This document shows positions 17,504 to 26,902 of a stretch of DNA of 64,000 nucleotides, piece after piece. A model generated the notes under the pieces. The model saw only the letters and a program-made list of their open reading frames with translations. It searched no databases and was not told the origin of the DNA. A program made the position numbers and the translations under genes. The stretch is from the NCBI RefSeq assembly GCF_965276875.1, contig NZ_OZ255701.1, positions 2,108,001 through 2,172,000 on the forward strand. Reading direction: 5' to 3'. The stretch is from Lichenicoccus sp965276875. GTDB lineage: Bacteria > Pseudomonadota > Alphaproteobacteria > Acetobacterales > Acetobacteraceae. Position 1 is the stretch's first letter, and each line of letters starts with the position of its first letter.

Positions 17504-18149
17504 TTTGGCCTTGCTCCACATCTAGGGGCAGGCCTTCCGCTTGCATGACACGGCGGACCGCCGCGTCCGACCGCATGCGACTGCGGTGGGCGGCGAGGTT
17601 GGGGTAGTCCGCCAAGCCGTCAGGCAGCATGGCCGCTGCCCAATTCAGCATGGGGGTGGCGTAGGCATCGACGATCGTACGTTTCCCCCCGACGATCCAG
17701 GTCTGGCCGTCGAGCTGCCGCTCGAGCAAGGAAAGCTTGCTTCGCACGAGGTCGAGTCCCGCGGCCTTGACCTGTTCGAGCGCGGCCGGCTCCGCGGCTT
17801 TCGTGTAGCGCCCCGGCATGAAGACCGGCCAAAAGGCAGGATGGAGGTCACCTGTGAAGAACGCCGTCCATTTCATCAACTCGGCTGCGTGCTCGGGCGA
17901 GCGATCATCCAGCAGATCCTGGTCAGGATGCGTCAGAGCGAGATAGGTGAGGATCGCTGAGCTTTGCGTGAGCGCTCGGTCGCCTCCGTAGTCGAGGGCG
18001 GGCACGGCACCAGCCGGGTTGATCAGTCGGTAATCGTCGGGCAGATGATGCAGATCGACCTTTACCGCCTCGTACGATTCGCCGATCCACTCGAGGACGA
18101 TATGCGCCGCGAGCGAACAGGCCCCAGGAGAAAAATAGAGCGTGGGCAT
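17490..18149 (-). CDS. Glutathione S-transferase, beta class
   Basis: The 219-residue protein has a thioredoxin-fold N-domain beginning MPTLYFSPGACSLAAHIVL. The Cys in PGACS is the residue that defines bacterial beta-class GSTs. The cis-Pro and glutathione-binding parts are seen in NPAGAVPALDY and LTQSSAILTYLA, and the helical C-domain ends with LADYPNLAAHRSRM. I took the second in-frame ATG, which has GGGAG nine bases upstream; the earlier one at 18158 abuts that GGGAG. The gene overlaps the start of the GMC gene by 14 bp, so glutathione conjugation or ether cleavage may be linked to that oxidation. Confidence 0.88.
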   Translation of the reverse strand: MPTLYFSPGACSLAAHIVLEWIGESYEAVKVDLHHLPDDYRLINPAGAVPALDYGGDRALTQSSAILTYLALTHPDQDLLDDRSPEHAAELMKWTAFFTGDLHPAFWPVFMPGRYTKAAEPAALEQVKAAGLDLVRSKLSLLERQLDGQTWIVGGKRTIVDAYATPMLNWAAAMLPDGLADYPNLAAHRSRMRSDAAVRRVMQAEGLPLDVEQGQNEHA

Positions 18150-18296
18150 GATCGGCATCTCCCGTCCAATGATCCCGGCGAAGCCGGATCCCATCACTTC
18201 GGACTAAGAGAGCGCCGCTCGCCGAGTAAGCCGCCGCGTTTAGATTCTTCTTCCCGGATTACGGACGGCGATAGGGGAACTCCCGCGCGGGCGGCG

Positions 18297-18788
18297 CTAG
18301 GGTGTCTCGACCTTAGGTCGACCATCGTGCGGACCTAGCGGCCGGTCGGGAGGATCCACCCAACGCTCCGGACAAGTAGCCTCATACGTTGCGTTCAGCG
18401 GATAGCTAATCCGGTTCTCGCTCGTTGGCTCACCGATCACGAGCAGTCGGACTTCAACGGACGTGTTGTTCATGAATGTGTGCGAGATTCCCGTTCCGGG
18501 CGGGAAACCTACCGCGTCACCGGGCCGCAATCGAACAAGGTGGCCGTCGATCCAGGCATCTGGGGTGCCCTCCAGAACGAACACGAACTCTTCCAGAGCG
18601 CTCTCGGCATGTGGATACGAAGTCCGACGGCCGGGAGGAACACGCTCGTGGTGGATCGCGATCCGTCTCAGCCCGAGCTTTCTGCCCAGAGGTGCATTGA
18701 TCGAGAGCAGATCGTCGTCGCCCGGGTAGTGAGCGTCGTCAGGCCCCTCCAACTCTGACCAGTGCCGGACGAAGTCTGGTCGGTCCAT
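18297..18788 (-). CDS. Cupin domain protein
   Basis: The 163-residue protein is a single-domain cupin. Motif 1 is seen as SYPHAESALEEFVFVLEGTP, with His and two Glu as likely metal ligands. Motif 2 follows as PGDAVGFPPGTGISHTFMNN, with the last His. Such proteins act as small dioxygenases, isomerases or ligand-binding sensors. It is upstream of the GST-GMC-peroxidase genes on the same strand but separated by 147 bp, so it may head that operon or have its own promoter. The ATG at 18788 is preceded by GGAGAAC. Confidence 0.82.
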   Translation of the reverse strand: MDRPDFVRHWSELEGPDDAHYPGDDDLLSINAPLGRKLGLRRIAIHHERVPPGRRTSYPHAESALEEFVFVLEGTPDAWIDGHLVRLRPGDAVGFPPGTGISHTFMNNTSVEVRLLVIGEPTSENRISYPLNATYEATCPERWVDPPDRPLGPHDGRPKVETP

Positions 18789-19429
18789 GGATGTTCTCCG
18801 CTGGTAAAGCTGGTCTCGAGCCCAACTCCTGGTTGGGGAGAGTTTATCGCAATAGCATCAGAGAAGTATGCGGCTTCGCGGTCGTCAACCACCGGGACGC
18901 TAAGCGAGGCTCCGTGCTCCTGCCTCGCCGTTTGGTGTTCGAGTGATCCTTCGCCTGCGCAACCCGGATCCAGCCCCTGGTGCGCGACTGTTAACGCATG
19001 ACTGACACCGCCCGCGACCTCCATCTTATCGCATTCGTCTTGATTATGCTCGACAAAGCAGCCAAAATCACCATAGGTCCATAACACCCTCTAGTCCAAA
19101 GGCCAGGTTTGGACCAGCGACCAGCGCTACACGAACCTATTTGAACAGTCCCGCTTGGTCTCGAGCCTTTCCACTGTCGCGCTCTGTCCGTATACTTGAA
19201 CGGTGCGTTTGGGCATTCGCCGGCTCTGTTGTGGTCGGCTATGGTAAGCGCTGCCAGCGCTTTTTGAGCGCAGCAGCAGGAGAAGCACGTTGAGATTGGC
19301 TCAGACGCGGGTTCACCAGACAAGCGGGGCGAGTGTCGGCAGAACATTTTCGCGGCGCCACAGTCGGGCAAAATACATGGATCGGTTGTTACACATCCAA
19401 CAATCCCAAGAAGGTGGAAAGTTGACGCC
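18789..19429. other. Gene-free stretch
   Basis: Open frames exist on both strands, but none resembles a known protein; they are rich in Cys, Arg and Ser as expected of chance frames. The stretch must hold the promoters of the cupin gene (leftward) and of the DUF5996 gene (rightward). I see no clear tRNA, repeat or terminator. Confidence 0.5.
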
Positions 19430-20371
19430 GTGAAGTCTTCTCCATGGCCCGACTTACGCGGTGTCGATCTCGCACCGACGCTGACCACGCTCCACCTGTG
19501 GACCCAGGTTGTTGGCAAAGTCAGGCTGATGCTGACGCCCTGGGAGAACCACGGCTGGCATGTGCCGCTTTATCTTTCTGCACGGGGCTTTGTGACCGGG
19601 TTGGTCTTGGCTCAGAAGGTGGGCTTCACTGCCGAGTTCGATTTGGTCTCGGCGGAGCTGATCATGCGCACGACCGCTGGCGCGGAGACCAGGCGCCTGC
19701 TTGCTTCAGGAAGTGTCGCTGATTTCTACGAGGCCGTCCTCGCATTTCTGAAGGGTGCGGGTGCCGACGTTTCCATCAACCCCATGCCGAGTGAGTTGAC
19801 GGTGGCGATCCCATTCGACCAGGATCGCGACAGGCGACCCTTCGAGCCCGATGTCGCGCGACAATATTGGCGTGCAATGATCGAAGCTCAGCGTGTGTTT
19901 CAGCTTTTCCGAACACGGTTCACCGGCAAGGTAAGCCCTATTCATCTATTTTGGGGTGCCTTCGACCTCGTCATCACTCGATTTTCGGGCCGAGAGGCGC
20001 CCGCACATCCCGGTGGCGCACCGTACCTGAACGACGCCGTGATGCGCGAAGCCTATTCACGTGAGGTGTCGAGCGCCGGCTTTTGGCCGAACCTCGGGAG
20101 CAGCGAGGGCCCGTGTTTTTACAGCTACGCTTACCCCGTACCCGAGGGATACGCCGCCAGGACGGTCATGCCGCCGGAAGCGCGGTATGACGCTACGCTG
20201 GGGGAATTCATCTTCCCCTATGCCGCAGCGCGCGAGAGCGACGAACCCGACCGCGCCTTGCTCGACTTCCTGCAGACGACCTACGAGGCGGCGGCAGACC
20301 TCGCCGGATGGGACCGGCAGCTGCTCGAACGCGAGCAAGGTCTGCTCGGCAAGCCTCCGGAGGGCAGCTGA
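19430..20371 (+). CDS. DUF5996 family protein
   Basis: The 313-residue protein matches DUF5996 throughout: TLTTLHLWTQVVGKVRLMLT near the N-terminus, ENHGWHVPLYLSARG, the central FTGKVSPIHLFWGAFDLVIT and SREVSSAGFWPNLG, then CFYSYAYPVPEGY. Conserved Trp, His and Phe residues are all present, so it looks intact. The function of the family is not known. No signal peptide or membrane segment is seen. A LysR gene starts 41 bp downstream on the same strand and is likely in the same transcript. Confidence 0.82.
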   Translation: MKSSPWPDLRGVDLAPTLTTLHLWTQVVGKVRLMLTPWENHGWHVPLYLSARGFVTGLVLAQKVGFTAEFDLVSAELIMRTTAGAETRRLLASGSVADFYEAVLAFLKGAGADVSINPMPSELTVAIPFDQDRDRRPFEPDVARQYWRAMIEAQRVFQLFRTRFTGKVSPIHLFWGAFDLVITRFSGREAPAHPGGAPYLNDAVMREAYSREVSSAGFWPNLGSSEGPCFYSYAYPVPEGYAARTVMPPEARYDATLGEFIFPYAAARESDEPDRALLDFLQTTYEAAADLAGWDRQLLEREQGLLGKPPEGS

Positions 20372-20411
20372 TGATGAACCCGGCATCGGCCAACTTGCCA
20401 AGCGGTCGCGG

Positions 20412-21323
20412 ATGAATCGGCGGATAGATCTCAACGACATTCGCCTGCTCATGCAGGTGGTCGAGCATGGTAGCTACACCGCTGCGGCGCGCGCTATCGG
20501 TGTGCCGAAATCTACAATCAGTCAGCGGATTGCGAACCTGGAGGCCACGATCGGCACCGGATTGCTGCGTCGGACGTCTCGCAGCTTCTCTCTGACGAAT
20601 GCCGGCGCGCAATTGCTCCCACATGCTCGCGCGATCGAGGATGTGGTACGGCAGGTCGAACATGCGCTGGTGGATCATGACGGCGAGCTGCAAGGCACGC
20701 TCCGTGTCTCGGCATCGCACGCCATCGCTCAGTTCGCGCTTTCACCTCTCGTTCCCCAGTTTCTTGCCGAGCATGCGCAGGTCACGATCAAGGTAGAGGC
20801 GTCTAATCGGCTCATCGACCTCGTTGGTGAAGGTTTCGACATGACGGTCCGCGGCCACGTGGGGCCGCTAAAAGACTCCATATTGATCCAGCGTGTCGTT
20901 GCCCGGACACCATGGACGCTTGCCGCCTCACCTGCGTGGGTCGCCGCCCGCAAGCTACCGGAGGCACCGATTGACCTGCCGATGAGCGAGACGCTGTGCT
21001 TCTCGAACACGCCAGACGCGCAAGTATGGTTGCTTATGAAAGGCGAAGTCGAGCAACGACTCACGATAAAACCGCGGCTTATTTCTGATGACATGCTGTC
21101 TGTGCGCAATTCGACGATTGCAGGCGCCGGCATAGCTTGCTTGCCGGTCTACGTCTTTAGTCCAGCCTTTGACACAGGGGAACTCGTGCGACTGCTGCCC
21201 GATTGGTCCGCGCAGACTTCATGCATCAGCGTACTCACGCCACCGAAAGCCCAGTCATCGCGCCTCGCAGCTACCTTTTCAAACTTTCTAGCGGCGCATT
21301 TGCCAGCAATCGTTCAGCGGTGA
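20412..21323 (+). CDS. LysR family transcriptional regulator
   Basis: The 303-residue protein has an N-terminal winged helix (residues 5-65, with YTAAARAIGVPKSTISQRIA) and a substrate-binding domain from about residue 90, starting GTLRVSASHAIAQFALSPLV. The KSTISQRIANLE form is typical of the LysR branch that regulates redox enzymes. I start at the ATG giving MNRRIDLNDIRLLMQVVEHG; earlier residues in frame belong to the overlap with the DUF5996 gene. No divergent partner is adjacent, so its target is uncertain; the FMN reductase and monooxygenase genes downstream are candidates. Confidence 0.9.
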   Translation: MNRRIDLNDIRLLMQVVEHGSYTAAARAIGVPKSTISQRIANLEATIGTGLLRRTSRSFSLTNAGAQLLPHARAIEDVVRQVEHALVDHDGELQGTLRVSASHAIAQFALSPLVPQFLAEHAQVTIKVEASNRLIDLVGEGFDMTVRGHVGPLKDSILIQRVVARTPWTLAASPAWVAARKLPEAPIDLPMSETLCFSNTPDAQVWLLMKGEVEQRLTIKPRLISDDMLSVRNSTIAGAGIACLPVYVFSPAFDTGELVRLLPDWSAQTSCISVLTPPKAQSSRLAATFSNFLAAHLPAIVQR

Positions 21324-21815
21324 TGCCTGTCGAGACGGCGGTGGTCTAATTAACCTGCCAGAAAAGATGCCGGCCGCGCCTTCAATCTGATTTGTTCAAG
21401 TCGGTCGCCGCGAATTGCACGATGGGCCGCGGTCCATACGACCCCCTCGTACCGCGATCGGCAAACCCGCTGCATAGCGGTCTGGCGCTGGAAGCCTGCG
21501 TCAAACGCAAACTTGTCGGCACGGTGACGAGATGACGCCCGGTTCCGAGGCGCTGTGAACACGTACCGTCGGATTTTTCGATCGCCGTGAGAGCGCCGGA
21601 ACCGGCCGTCCAGCAGCTCTACAGGCCTCTTGAATTTGCCGAGTGGGGCGGCCGACGCGGCGGGTCGGCAGTGCCGAGCGCGTCTCTGTCGATGTCGTAA
21701 CGATGGCGAGGCCGAAATAACGACCTAATATAATGACGCGCATACAATTGCAGTCGACCGTAGAATGTCTTTAACCCTCAAGATCGTGTTCGAGCGCCGC
21801 ATTAGTTTAGCGAGC
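21324..21815. other. Gene-free stretch
   Basis: Between the LysR stop and the FMN reductase stop, the frames are short and give low-complexity Arg/Ser-rich peptides without recognisable motifs. An AT-rich patch near 21715-21770 could hold a promoter. I see no RNA gene or strong terminator. Confidence 0.45.
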
Positions 21816-22391
21816 CTAAGCTGCCCGCTTCCGTGACGTTCGCGCGAGATCTGCCAGCGCCTCTAGCTGCTGAGAAACATGCAGACGCGTCTGCTGGTCT
21901 CGAAGAGTGCCGGCAACGGGATCGATCTTGTGGGCGACGAGCGTGACTATAACTTCGGGTTGATTGAGAACCCTGGCGTTCACGGCTACAAGTACCTGAC
22001 GCAGCTGCTCGTAAGCGCGGGCGCCCCCGAGCAGCCCGGGGGATGCGGATTGGATCGCCACTGGCTTTCCATCCAGAGGACGATCAGGAATGCGACTTAA
22101 CCAGTCAAGCGCGTTCTTGAGGCCACCTGGAACAGAGTGATTGTATTCGGGTGTCACAATGACGAGCGCATCCGCTTTGGCGATATCGGCCGCCATCTTA
22201 GCGACAGCGACCGGGGAACTTAAGTCTTCTGTATCCTGATTGTAGAGCGGGAGATCGCCTAGCGTCCCTAGGACCTCTACCCCCACATCGTCGGGAGCAA
22301 GCTCGTCTAAGGTGGCGGCGATAGCGCGCGTATACGAACCCTCGCGTAGACTTCCGGGCAACGCGACGAACTGTAAGCCGCCACTAGCCAT
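21816..22391 (-). CDS. NADPH-dependent FMN reductase
   Basis: The 191-residue flavodoxin-fold protein carries the FMN phosphate loop LPGSLREGSYTRAIA at the N-terminus and the family signature VTPEYNHSVPGGLKNALDW in the middle. It supplies reduced FMN or reduces quinones and related substrates. It is divergent from the luciferase-like monooxygenase at 22574, 182 bp away. Reduced flavin for such a monooxygenase is the usual job of a linked reductase, so the two probably work as a pair. Confidence 0.9.
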   Translation of the reverse strand: MASGGLQFVALPGSLREGSYTRAIAATLDELAPDDVGVEVLGTLGDLPLYNQDTEDLSSPVAVAKMAADIAKADALVIVTPEYNHSVPGGLKNALDWLSRIPDRPLDGKPVAIQSASPGLLGGARAYEQLRQVLVAVNARVLNQPEVIVTLVAHKIDPVAGTLRDQQTRLHVSQQLEALADLARTSRKRAA

Positions 22392-22573
22392 CGCGTTTGT
22401 TCCCTCAGGGCTTCACGGCCAGCATACTCAATCGCTCGGCAAAGTCAGAACGCCGGATTCCGGAAACTCCGTTCGTTATGCTGGCCGCTCAGCGTGTTGC
22501 CGCCCTATTCAGCCGAACCTACCTTTCCAGGCGATGTAACCGCCCCGTCCAACGAGGGCTAGGGAGAGTAGGC

Positions 22574-23632
22574 ATGCCCTCAAGTGGAGTTCAATTCGGT
22601 CTGGACACCTTCGGCGACGTCACGCGCGCCGGCGACGATTCCCTCACGCCACAAGCGCAAGTAATCCGAGAGGTGGTCGAAGAGGCTGTTCTGGCAGACG
22701 CGCTCGGAATAGAGTTTTTTGGCGTCGGCGAGCATCACCGATCCGATTTCGCTATCTCCTCGCCCGAGATGGTTCTTGCGGCGGCTGCTTCGCGAACGGA
22801 GCACATCCGGCTCGGGTCTGCGGTTACGGTTCTGAGCTCAGACGAGCCGGTCCGCGTGTTCCAGAGGTTTTCCACGCTCGACGCTGTATCGAAGGGCCGT
22901 GCCGAGGTGATCCTAGGACGAGGCTCCTTCACCGAGTCGTTTCCGCTCTTTGGCCTACCGCTTGAGAACTACGAGGAATTGTTTGAGGACAAGCTCGACC
23001 TCTTCGCGGCATTGATTAGCGAGCTGGAGGTGACCTGGCAAGGGCGCCTGCGGGCCCCACTGACGAAAGCCACTGTCTATCCACGGCCGGAGGCGCCATT
23101 GACAACGTGGGTCGGGGTGGGTGGTAGCCCCCAGTCGATCGTGCGCGCGGCTCAATACGGCCTGCCTGTAATGCTCGCCATCATCGGTGGCGACCCGATC
23201 CGTTTTCAGCCTTACGCCGAGCTGTTCCGGGGCGCGCTCTTGGAGCTCGGCAAGGAGCCGCAACCCATCGGCGTCCATTCGCCTGGTCACGTCGCTGCGA
23301 CCGACGCCGAGGCACTTGATCGCTTCTGGCCCCACTATCGGGAAATGCACGACCGGATCGGTGCGCAGAGAGGCTGGGCGCCGATCACACGCGACGCTTT
23401 CGAGCGCGAGGTTGACGCCGGATCCCTATATCTCGGTTCAGCGGACACGGTCGCGCGCAAGATCGCGAGAACGGTGCAGTTGCTCAAGCCTCAGCGCTTT
23501 CAGCTGAAGTACAGCGCCGGAACGCTGCCACATGCCGCCATGATGGACACGATCGAACGCTACGGCCGCGACGTGATTCCGCGCGTTCGGGAATTGCTGG
23601 CCGCGCCGTCATCGTTCGACGAGGCTGCCTGA
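22574..23632 (+). CDS. LLM class flavin-dependent oxidoreductase
   Basis: The 352-residue protein is a luciferase-like monooxygenase with a TIM-barrel fold. Key parts are FFGVGEHHRSDFAISSPEMV, SRTEHIRLGSAVTVLSSDEP and VILGRGSFTESFPLFG. The end contains YLGSADTVARKIARTVQLL, close to the flavin tail site. It should use FMNH2 and oxygen to oxidise an organic substrate. The ATG at 22574 follows GGGAG, while residues encoded upstream in the same frame are shadow. It faces away from the FMN reductase gene, and a decayed VOC gene lies convergent downstream. Confidence 0.88.
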   Translation: MPSSGVQFGLDTFGDVTRAGDDSLTPQAQVIREVVEEAVLADALGIEFFGVGEHHRSDFAISSPEMVLAAAASRTEHIRLGSAVTVLSSDEPVRVFQRFSTLDAVSKGRAEVILGRGSFTESFPLFGLPLENYEELFEDKLDLFAALISELEVTWQGRLRAPLTKATVYPRPEAPLTTWVGVGGSPQSIVRAAQYGLPVMLAIIGGDPIRFQPYAELFRGALLELGKEPQPIGVHSPGHVAATDAEALDRFWPHYREMHDRIGAQRGWAPITRDAFEREVDAGSLYLGSADTVARKIARTVQLLKPQRFQLKYSAGTLPHAAMMDTIERYGRDVIPRVRELLAAPSSFDEAA

Positions 23633-23683
23633 GCAGGCATGACAAATGGCGTGCAGTCCGACAATGAAAAACTAGGCCCTGAA

Positions 23684-24163
23684 CTAAACCAGGGCGTTGC
23701 TCGGCCGCGGTTTTTGAGGCATCAAAGGCGACAACGGGATGGCTAGCGGACACAACCTTACCGCGTTCAGCGCCCTGCGAAGCGCCTTGGCGGCGTCACT
23801 GACGGGAGTATAGATGGCGACAAGAGTGCCGTCAGCATTACGGAACAGCTCTGTACGGTTGCCCCAGGGCATCAGTTTCGGCTCATGCACCACGTTGGCG
23901 TTGCCGTTGATCTTTGCAAACTCCGCGTCGACATCGTCGACCATGAACTCCAGCATAGCGGTGCGGTTCGCAGCGGCCTCGGCGCTCACCTTTTTGAAGA
24001 GAGCTACCGTTTAGGCGCTTCCCAAAGCGAGGGTTGCACCTGGAGTGACGATCTCGGTGAACACGGGAGCGAGCCACCCCGCCATCTGCCCGGTCACCAT
24101 TTCGTAAGAGCTGATGACGGCTTTGATGTCCCTGACGACGAGACACTTGGATGCAAGCCTCAT
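23684..24163 (-). pseudogene. VOC (glyoxalase-fold) protein interrupted by one in-frame stop
   Basis: One frame encodes a whole small VOC protein. The N-terminal betaalphabeta unit is MRLASKCLVVRDIKAVISSY, ending TPGATLALGSA. A TAA at 24011-24013 follows, then the same frame continues TVALFKKVSAEAAANRTAML, EFMVDDVDAEFAK and MPWGNRTELFRNADGTLVAI. Relatives read straight through this point, so the stop is a nonsense mutation rather than a gene end. Everything after it is still well conserved, which suggests a recent event. It lies tail-to-tail with the monooxygenase gene. Confidence 0.8.
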
Positions 24164-24325
24164 CACTGATATTTCTCGCGAAGCCCCTGATGGCATCGCC
24201 GGATAAACCGCTCATCATTCAAGACCGAACCGCTCAGGCCATCGCGGATTCGATGCACACTGCCAGCGATCCCTTTCGGCCGGCTGCGGCCGCGCCGATC
24301 CGAAGACCAGGAGCAGCCGTGGACG

Positions 24326-25036
24326 CTAGGCGGCTTCGCCGAGTAGCTTGAGTACGGCTTCCGCAACCTTTTGGGCCGAGACCTGCTGTTGCCCGGTGAC
24401 GAGGTTGCCGTCGACAACCGCGGTAGGCGTCCATGGCGCCGCCTTGACGTATTCGGCGCCGGCAAGCCGCAGGCGGTCTTCGAGCAGCCAGGGAGCGTTG
24501 CCGGCAAAGGTCGCCTGGGTCTCCTCCTCGTTGGTGAACCCGGTCAGCTTCCGACCTTTGAACAGCCATTCGCCATGAGCGTCGAAGGCCGACAGGAAGC
24601 TCGCCGGACCATGGCAGACGGCCGCCAGCACCTTTCTGGGAGAGGCTAGGATAGCTCCCATAAGCTTGCCTATATCCGGATCGACGGCCAAATCCTGCAT
24701 GGGACCATGTCCGCCGACGACGAACATCACGTCATAGTCGGCCGGATCGACCTCCCCGAGCACGAGCGGCTTCTTGAGCACCTCTTGCGAGGCCAGATAG
24801 GTCTTCTGCCCTTCGACCTCCGCCGCATCGTTGTTGTTGTACTGAAGTGAGAGGCTCAGTTCGTCGATCGTGGGGCGACGCCCCTGCGGTGTCGCGACAT
24901 GCACCTGAAAACCGGCGGCCGTGAACACTTTGTGCGGCTTTATAAATTCCTCCGCCCAGAAGCCGGTGGGATGCCGCGTTCCGCTTTTCATCGTCCACGT
25001 ATCGGCACCTGTGAGCACCATGAGTATTGAAGCCAT
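24326..25036 (-). CDS. Type 1 glutamine amidotransferase-like (DJ-1/PfpI, HchA-like) protein
   Basis: The 236-residue protein belongs to the DJ-1/PfpI superfamily. It starts MASILMVLTGADTWTMKSG, continues with VFTAAGFQVHVATPQGRRPT and VMFVVGGHGPMQDLA, and has the nucleophile elbow AAVCHGPASFLSAF with the conserved Cys and His. Members of this branch act as glyoxalase III, protein deglycase or chaperone. AAGGAGGAG lies 4 bases before the ATG, a very strong site. It stands alone, downstream of the second aldehyde dehydrogenase on the same strand but 280 bp away. Confidence 0.88.
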   Translation of the reverse strand: MASILMVLTGADTWTMKSGTRHPTGFWAEEFIKPHKVFTAAGFQVHVATPQGRRPTIDELSLSLQYNNNDAAEVEGQKTYLASQEVLKKPLVLGEVDPADYDVMFVVGGHGPMQDLAVDPDIGKLMGAILASPRKVLAAVCHGPASFLSAFDAHGEWLFKGRKLTGFTNEEETQATFAGNAPWLLEDRLRLAGAEYVKAAPWTPTAVVDGNLVTGQQQVSAQKVAEAVLKLLGEAA

Positions 25037-25316
25037 GGATCTCCTCCTTCTGCAGTTCAATTCAGGGCTCCCGTTTTGCCGTAGAGGAGCGCGCCTTCGT
25101 GCTGCACCGATTACGCGATGTACCGGCCGGCGATCAGGCCGATTTGTGGGAAACAGCCTCCGAATAAGCATACTTTGGGGGCTTTTTGCTGGCTGCCGCG
25201 GCTACACCGGGCTGCCGCGCATCACGACATTGGTGGTTTGCAGCCTCGGTCCACTCTTACTCTCCGTCCAAACGGGGAACTCGGGGCCGGTCGCGCCGGC
25301 CGGCCCCGTCGCCTCG

Positions 25317-26810
25317 TCAGGCAGCTGCAGCGACCGCCGGCTGTGCGTCCAGAATCACCGTCTTCAGCTCGATATACGCCTTCAGGCCCTCCGGCCCACC
25401 CTCGCGGCCGATCCCAGATTGCTTGAACCCGCCGAACGCGATGGAGAAGTCGAACTTCAGCCCATTCTGCGAGAACGTCCCGGTGCGGACGGCGCGGGCG
25501 ATTCGGTAAGCCTCGTCGGCATCGTGCGTGAACACAGATCCTGCCAGGCCAAAGGGCGAGGCATTTGCCATCGCGATGGCGTCGTTCACGCTGTCGTACG
25601 GGATGACACACCCGACTGGCCCGAAGACCTCCTCCTGCGCGATAGTCGACGCGTTGTCGACGTTGGTGAAAAGCGTCGGTTCGAAGAAGAAGCCTACCGG
25701 CTTGTCCGCCGGTCGACCGCCGCCGGTTGCAAGCTCCACGCCCTCTGCGATCGCTCTGTTCACATAGCCCGACACGCGATCGAACTGCGCCCGATTGACG
25801 AGCGGTCCGATCATTGTGGTGGGATCGAAGGGATCTCCCATCTTGACCGATCGCATCGCACCGACTGCTGCCGCGACGAACGCAGCCTGCTTCGCGCGTG
25901 GCACAAACATTCGAGTTAGATTGGTGCAGAACTGGCCGGTGTTGTTTGTGACGGTCATGCCGAGGATCCGTCCGGCTTCCTCAATGTCGAAATCATCGAG
26001 CACGATGGCTGCCGACTTGCCCCCAAGCTCCAATGTGTAGCGGCCGATGCGCGCCCCCATCTCGCTCGCAATCTTCTTGCCGACGGCGGTACTGCCGGTG
26101 AACGCGACCTTGTCGACGCCGGGGTTCAAGACGAGATGGTTCGAGGCTTCGTTGTCCGCACAAACCACGTTGACGACGCCGGCGGGAAAGCCGATCTCGT
26201 GCGCACATTCCGCAAGTATGAGCACCTCGAGCGGCGTTGAAGGCGCGGGCTTCAGGATGACGGTGCATCCTGCCATCAGAGCGGGCGCGACCTTGGGCAG
26301 CATCAGATACAGCGGCCCGTTCCACGGCGCGATCGTCGCCACGACGCCGACCGCTTCTGACACGAGCTTGGCGCGGCTGCCCGGAAACACCGTCGGCATA
26401 TCGGCCACCCACTCATGAGCTTCGCCGATTTGGGCATACATATCGAAAAAGCCGATCGCGTGCCCGGTGAACTCGAGGTTCTGCGCCAAGTTCGAGGCCA
26501 TCGAGCGCGTCTGCGCAACTGCCAGATCGTTCTTCCGAGCGCGGAGCGCATCGGCGAGACGGCGCAGATAGCCGGCGCGTTCACGCGGCGCCATGCGTGG
26601 CCACGGACCGGTGTCGAACGCAGTGCGTGCCGCCGTGACTGCGCGGTCGATATCCTCGTTCGCCGCTGCCGCGACTGACATGAAGACATGCTCGGTGACC
26701 GCGTCAACGAGATCAATGTGGTTTTGTGTTGAAGGCGCGACCCACTGGCCACCGATGTAGAAGCGGTCGGTGTGGGCAACGGTGAAGTCGCGGCTTGGTA
26801 AATCGGTCAT
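25317..26810 (-). CDS. Aldehyde dehydrogenase (second copy)
   Basis: The 497-residue enzyme is a full-length NAD(P)+-dependent ALDH, not closely similar to the copy at 9731. The coenzyme region VATIAPWNGPLYLMLPKVAP, the turn VAFTGSTAVGKKIA, the Glu in TLELGGKSAAIV, the catalytic Cys in NNTGQFCTNLTR and the C-terminal GGFKQSGIGREGGPEGL are all in place. Its closest kin appear to be the enzymes linked to aromatic or terpene aldehyde oxidation, but the substrate is not certain. A LysR regulator is divergent 92 bp away and probably controls it. Confidence 0.9.
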   Translation of the reverse strand: MTDLPSRDFTVAHTDRFYIGGQWVAPSTQNHIDLVDAVTEHVFMSVAAAANEDIDRAVTAARTAFDTGPWPRMAPRERAGYLRRLADALRARKNDLAVAQTRSMASNLAQNLEFTGHAIGFFDMYAQIGEAHEWVADMPTVFPGSRAKLVSEAVGVVATIAPWNGPLYLMLPKVAPALMAGCTVILKPAPSTPLEVLILAECAHEIGFPAGVVNVVCADNEASNHLVLNPGVDKVAFTGSTAVGKKIASEMGARIGRYTLELGGKSAAIVLDDFDIEEAGRILGMTVTNNTGQFCTNLTRMFVPRAKQAAFVAAAVGAMRSVKMGDPFDPTTMIGPLVNRAQFDRVSGYVNRAIAEGVELATGGGRPADKPVGFFFEPTLFTNVDNASTIAQEEVFGPVGCVIPYDSVNDAIAMANASPFGLAGSVFTHDADEAYRIARAVRTGTFSQNGLKFDFSIAFGGFKQSGIGREGGPEGLKAYIELKTVILDAQPAVAAAA

Positions 26811-26902
26811 TGTGTTTTCCTCGGTGAAACAAACAGATGGTGCGCGCGCTTCCTGCTCATTAGGCCCTCAATCTTCCAAGACCCTGTGAATGGAGCTCAA
26901 CA

